A DNA stretch of 47,202 bases from a virus. The stretch is from the IMG/VR virus record IMGVR_UViG_3300025536_000021, positions 1 through 47,202 of that record. One strand, 5' to 3'. The translations under genes and the position numbers were made by a program. This document shows positions 45,538 through 47,202 of the stretch, piece after piece. The notes under the pieces were generated by a model. It saw nothing but the letters and a program-made list of their open reading frames with translations, was not told the DNA's origin and did not search any database. The first letter of the stretch is position 1, and each line of letters starts with the position of its first letter.

Positions 45538-45713
45538 GTTTTTCCTGTGCGTATATTAGAGATGCAACAGGTGCTCACGCCGTAACGGCGTGCCAACTCT
45601 CTGAACGTGGCATGTGCAGTGCGTATTTCCCTAGCTTGCTCCCATGTTAGCTTGGCGCTTCCAGCATCTGCTCCTCTGCTGGCTTTGGTGCAGGCGCGGC
45701 CCTTACTCACCAT
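45516..45713 (-). CDS. HNH endonuclease, C-terminal HTH part (split gene)
   Basis: 65 aa. MVSKGRACTKASRGADAGSA, then KLTWEQAREIRTAHATFREL, ARRYGVSTCCISNIRTGKTW. This is the helix-turn-helix that normally follows the HNH domain in one protein, here in a separate frame starting at ATG 45713, seven bases before the stop of the HNH part. Coupled reinitiation or a -1 frameshift would join them. Confidence 0.7.
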   Translation of the reverse strand: MVSKGRACTKASRGADAGSAKLTWEQAREIRTAHATFRELARRYGVSTCCISNIRTGKTWREDLR

Positions 45714-46009
45714 GTCTCCCTACGATTGTCCTCGTGCGACCCCATCCAAAGATGGTGCGGGTTCACGCAAGCCGGATTGTCGCAGGCATGGCAGATGCAA
45801 ACATTTGGGGGGATGCACCCGCCTTTATGCAGCCGGTAGGAAAATCTGTTGGCCTGATGGTATTTTCCGCCGAATGAAAATAGGCCATAGCCGTGCTCGT
45901 TCAGCGTTCCAGTCCAAAGCCAACACTCATTGCGGTCGCGTTTGTTTGCGCGTTCCCAGAACGTCTCGATGGTGTTGCTAATGCCGGGTTGGGCGCGAGA
46001 TTTTATCAT
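45707..46009 (-). CDS. HNH endonuclease, N-terminal catalytic part
   Basis: 100 aa. ECWLWTGTLNEHGYGLFSFG, HQANRFSYRLHKG, then VCICHACDNPACVNPHHLWM and GSHEDNRRETW form the HNH domain with zinc-binding cysteines and the NPxHL motif. The frame stops where family members continue MVSKGR..., which is found in the -1 frame. Phage homing-type nuclease; likely functional only if the halves associate or a frameshift occurs. Confidence 0.82.
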   Translation of the reverse strand: MIKSRAQPGISNTIETFWERANKRDRNECWLWTGTLNEHGYGLFSFGGKYHQANRFSYRLHKGGCIPPNVCICHACDNPACVNPHHLWMGSHEDNRRETW

Positions 46010-46012
46010 CCC

Positions 46013-46330
46013 TCACCCTTTGGTCTGGACGGAGAGAGAGCAGACGCGAGCAGCAGCATCATTTATGCCATCACAATATCCCGCGTAGAAATCCAGTTCA
46101 GTGGTGTGGCCGTCCTTAAGACGAAGAACCGCCAATTCGGCTTTCTCAAGCGTCTCCCGCCTTACGCGCTCCTCGGAACGACGAACAGCTCCTGCCCATT
46201 CGGCCTCGACTCTGTTCCGCATGCGCTCCTCGGCTTCGCGGATGGCAAAACGAATTAACTCACACTCAAAACAGTCACATGCGCCATGTATAGCGTTGAG
46301 ATAGTAGGTTCGCATTTCCTCTGGTGTCAT
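46013..46330 (-). CDS. Hypothetical phage protein, 105 aa
   Basis: MTPEEMRTYYLNAIHGACDC, FECELIRFAIREAEERMRNR and a C-terminal GHTTELDFYAGYCDGINDAA. A helical soluble protein; CDCFEC has three cysteines. No family recognised. Immediately upstream of the HNH gene in the leftward operon. Confidence 0.7.
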   Translation of the reverse strand: MTPEEMRTYYLNAIHGACDCFECELIRFAIREAEERMRNRVEAEWAGAVRRSEERVRRETLEKAELAVLRLKDGHTTELDFYAGYCDGINDAAARVCSLSVQTKG

Positions 46331-46339
46331 TTCCCCTCC

Positions 46340-47002
46340 TCAGCCTGTGTGCGGGGAGAGAGGATTGCGCGGCGAGTTAGGACTGTGGATTGGGCATGGC
46401 CCGTCCCACGGCATCGTGTAGCCTTCCAGCTTGCAGTTGCACTCCCCGTCCTCCTGTGGCTCTAGAGGAGAGGGTGGATGGGGAATATGCACTGCGAGAG
46501 GTGCATTCGGATGAGCATTGCGATATTTAATCTTCGCATCGCACACCATGCCATCGGTCCATGTAGACTTATGCGTGCGGCACCAATGGCGGTCGTCGCG
46601 TGTAGACCAACAAGCACGTTGCATGTCTTCTCGCTCTCCACCTCCCACGTCACCCTCCCGTCTCTCTGTGGAGGTGGGGGCCTTCGGATAATCGAGCTTC
46701 AAACCTTGGTCGCGCGCATAGCAATAAATCACAGAACAAGCCCCAGCCCACTGGGGGCTGTTTAGGCGTGCGAACATGGTCCATATTTCGAGGAAGGCCT
46801 TCTCTCGCTCACCCTGCCCCAAGGGAGTCTGTACAGCCTTGCTATGCGCAGCTTGGGCGCGGGCGGATGCCAAGAGGCGAGCCATGGTGTTGTCGTTCGA
46901 CACAATGCCTGTAAGCGCGTAGGACCGCTCAATAGCGTTAATCTCCTCCACCGTCAGCGTCTCTACGGGCGGGGGCGTGTCCTTGGGGATCTGCTCTGTC
47001 AT
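46340..47002 (-). CDS. Hypothetical phage protein, 220 aa
   Basis: N-terminal helical part (VETLTVEEINAIERSYALTG..., LLASARAQAAHSKAV), a middle with WTMFARLNSPQWAGACSVIY, then a Cys/His/Trp-rich C-terminal part (QRACWSTRDDRHWCRTHKST, CNCKLEGYTMPWDGPCPIHS) that may bind zinc. Function unknown. ATGA overlap with the upstream end-crossing gene. Confidence 0.65.
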   Translation of the reverse strand: MTEQIPKDTPPPVETLTVEEINAIERSYALTGIVSNDNTMARLLASARAQAAHSKAVQTPLGQGEREKAFLEIWTMFARLNSPQWAGACSVIYCYARDQGLKLDYPKAPTSTERREGDVGGGEREDMQRACWSTRDDRHWCRTHKSTWTDGMVCDAKIKYRNAHPNAPLAVHIPHPPSPLEPQEDGECNCKLEGYTMPWDGPCPIHSPNSPRNPLSPHTG

Positions 47003-47202
47003 GGCGATGGTTCCTGAGAGAGGGCGGCGCGTTTGGCGCTAGGGAAGATTTTCAGCGTTCCATCGTTGTCACAGGAGACAGCATATTCGCAGTCAAGCTC
47101 GCACTTGGCAGCGATGCTCGCGGCATAATCTTCTGCTGTCTTGCGGTATTGGAAACGGGCCAGCAATTCGGTTCCAGCGTCTCGCCAGATGCGATGAAGC
47201 AT
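46999..47202 (-). CDS. Small phage protein, C-terminal part (continues at 1-155)
   Basis: The remaining part of the 76-aa protein that starts at 155 in the left copy of the terminal repeat. The internal ATG at 47202 is codon 10 of the full gene, not the true start. The product ends CDNDGTLKIFPSAKRAALSQ and the stop at 46999 overlaps the next start. Unknown function. Confidence 0.72.
   Translation of the reverse strand: MLHRIWRDAGTELLARFQYRKTAEDYAASIAAKCELDCEYAVSCDNDGTLKIFPSAKRAALSQEPSP
47077..47202. repeat. Terminal direct repeat, right copy (126 bp)
   Basis: Identical to 3-128. Removing one copy gives a circular genome of about 47.07 kb with an unbroken gene across the join. Confidence 0.9.

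Noticed and set aside
1-47202. CRISPR array or functional complete tRNA genes
   Set aside because: No regularly spaced repeats were seen, and no tRNA with consensus D and T loops; the only tRNA-like fold is the degenerate one at 41878-41950.

Overview
The window is the essentially complete genome of a temperate tailed bacteriophage, most likely a podovirus, of an alphaproteobacterium. A 126-bp identical sequence sits at both ends (3-128 and 47077-47202), and one gene reads continuously through the joined ends, so the contig is best read as a circular or circularly permuted molecule of about 47.07 kb. The virion genes belong to families I associate with SU10-type podoviruses (major capsid, head-tail adaptors, nozzle). 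A tyrosine integrase with excisionase and a small XRE repressor with operators make it temperate. The transposase fragment and two passenger genes at 41.2-43.1 kb resemble Rhizobiales (Bradyrhizobium-type) chromosomal sequences, which is my main clue to the host; this is inference from remembered families, not from a search.

Layout. (1) A leftward early/lysogeny unit starts at a strong promoter near 4.37 kb, runs through many small genes to position 1, crosses the joined ends, and continues from 47.2 kb down to 43.08 kb. It carries a DUF968/Ref-like nuclease, an HNH endonuclease split in two, excisionase and integrase. (2) The control region at 4.35-5.4 kb holds the repressor, three related 19-bp operators and two further leftward genes. 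(3) The rightward unit from 5.42 kb carries small regulators, an HNH-AP2 endonuclease, a resolvase-like nuclease and replication genes (7.67-8.96 kb). Packaging follows (11.1-12.6 kb), then portal, tail spike genes placed unusually between portal and scaffold, scaffold and capsid. Next comes a block of paralogous surface-type proteins with two glycosyltransferase-like genes, then adaptors, nozzle, internal ejection proteins and a tail fibre. Lysis genes (36.2-38.6 kb: holin candidates, GH19-type endolysin, nested spanins) and a phosphoesterase/DUF3310 group end the unit.

The two units converge near 41.2/43.08 kb. At that junction sits a 1849-bp transposon-like insertion (41221-43069) with 16-bp terminal inverted repeats and a perfect 8-bp target duplication. 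It carries an IS1-family transposase fragment, a degenerate tRNA-like gene followed by an intrinsic terminator, and two host-type passenger genes. It interrupts the last rightward gene while sparing the stop codon of the last leftward gene.

Most genes overlap by 1-8 bases (ATGA, TGATG, GTGA), typical of phage operons, so many genes of 14-60 codons could be called from start/stop coupling. No phage RNA polymerase, DNA polymerase or helicase was recognised, so replication and transcription presumably depend on the host. No functional tRNA and no CRISPR array was seen.
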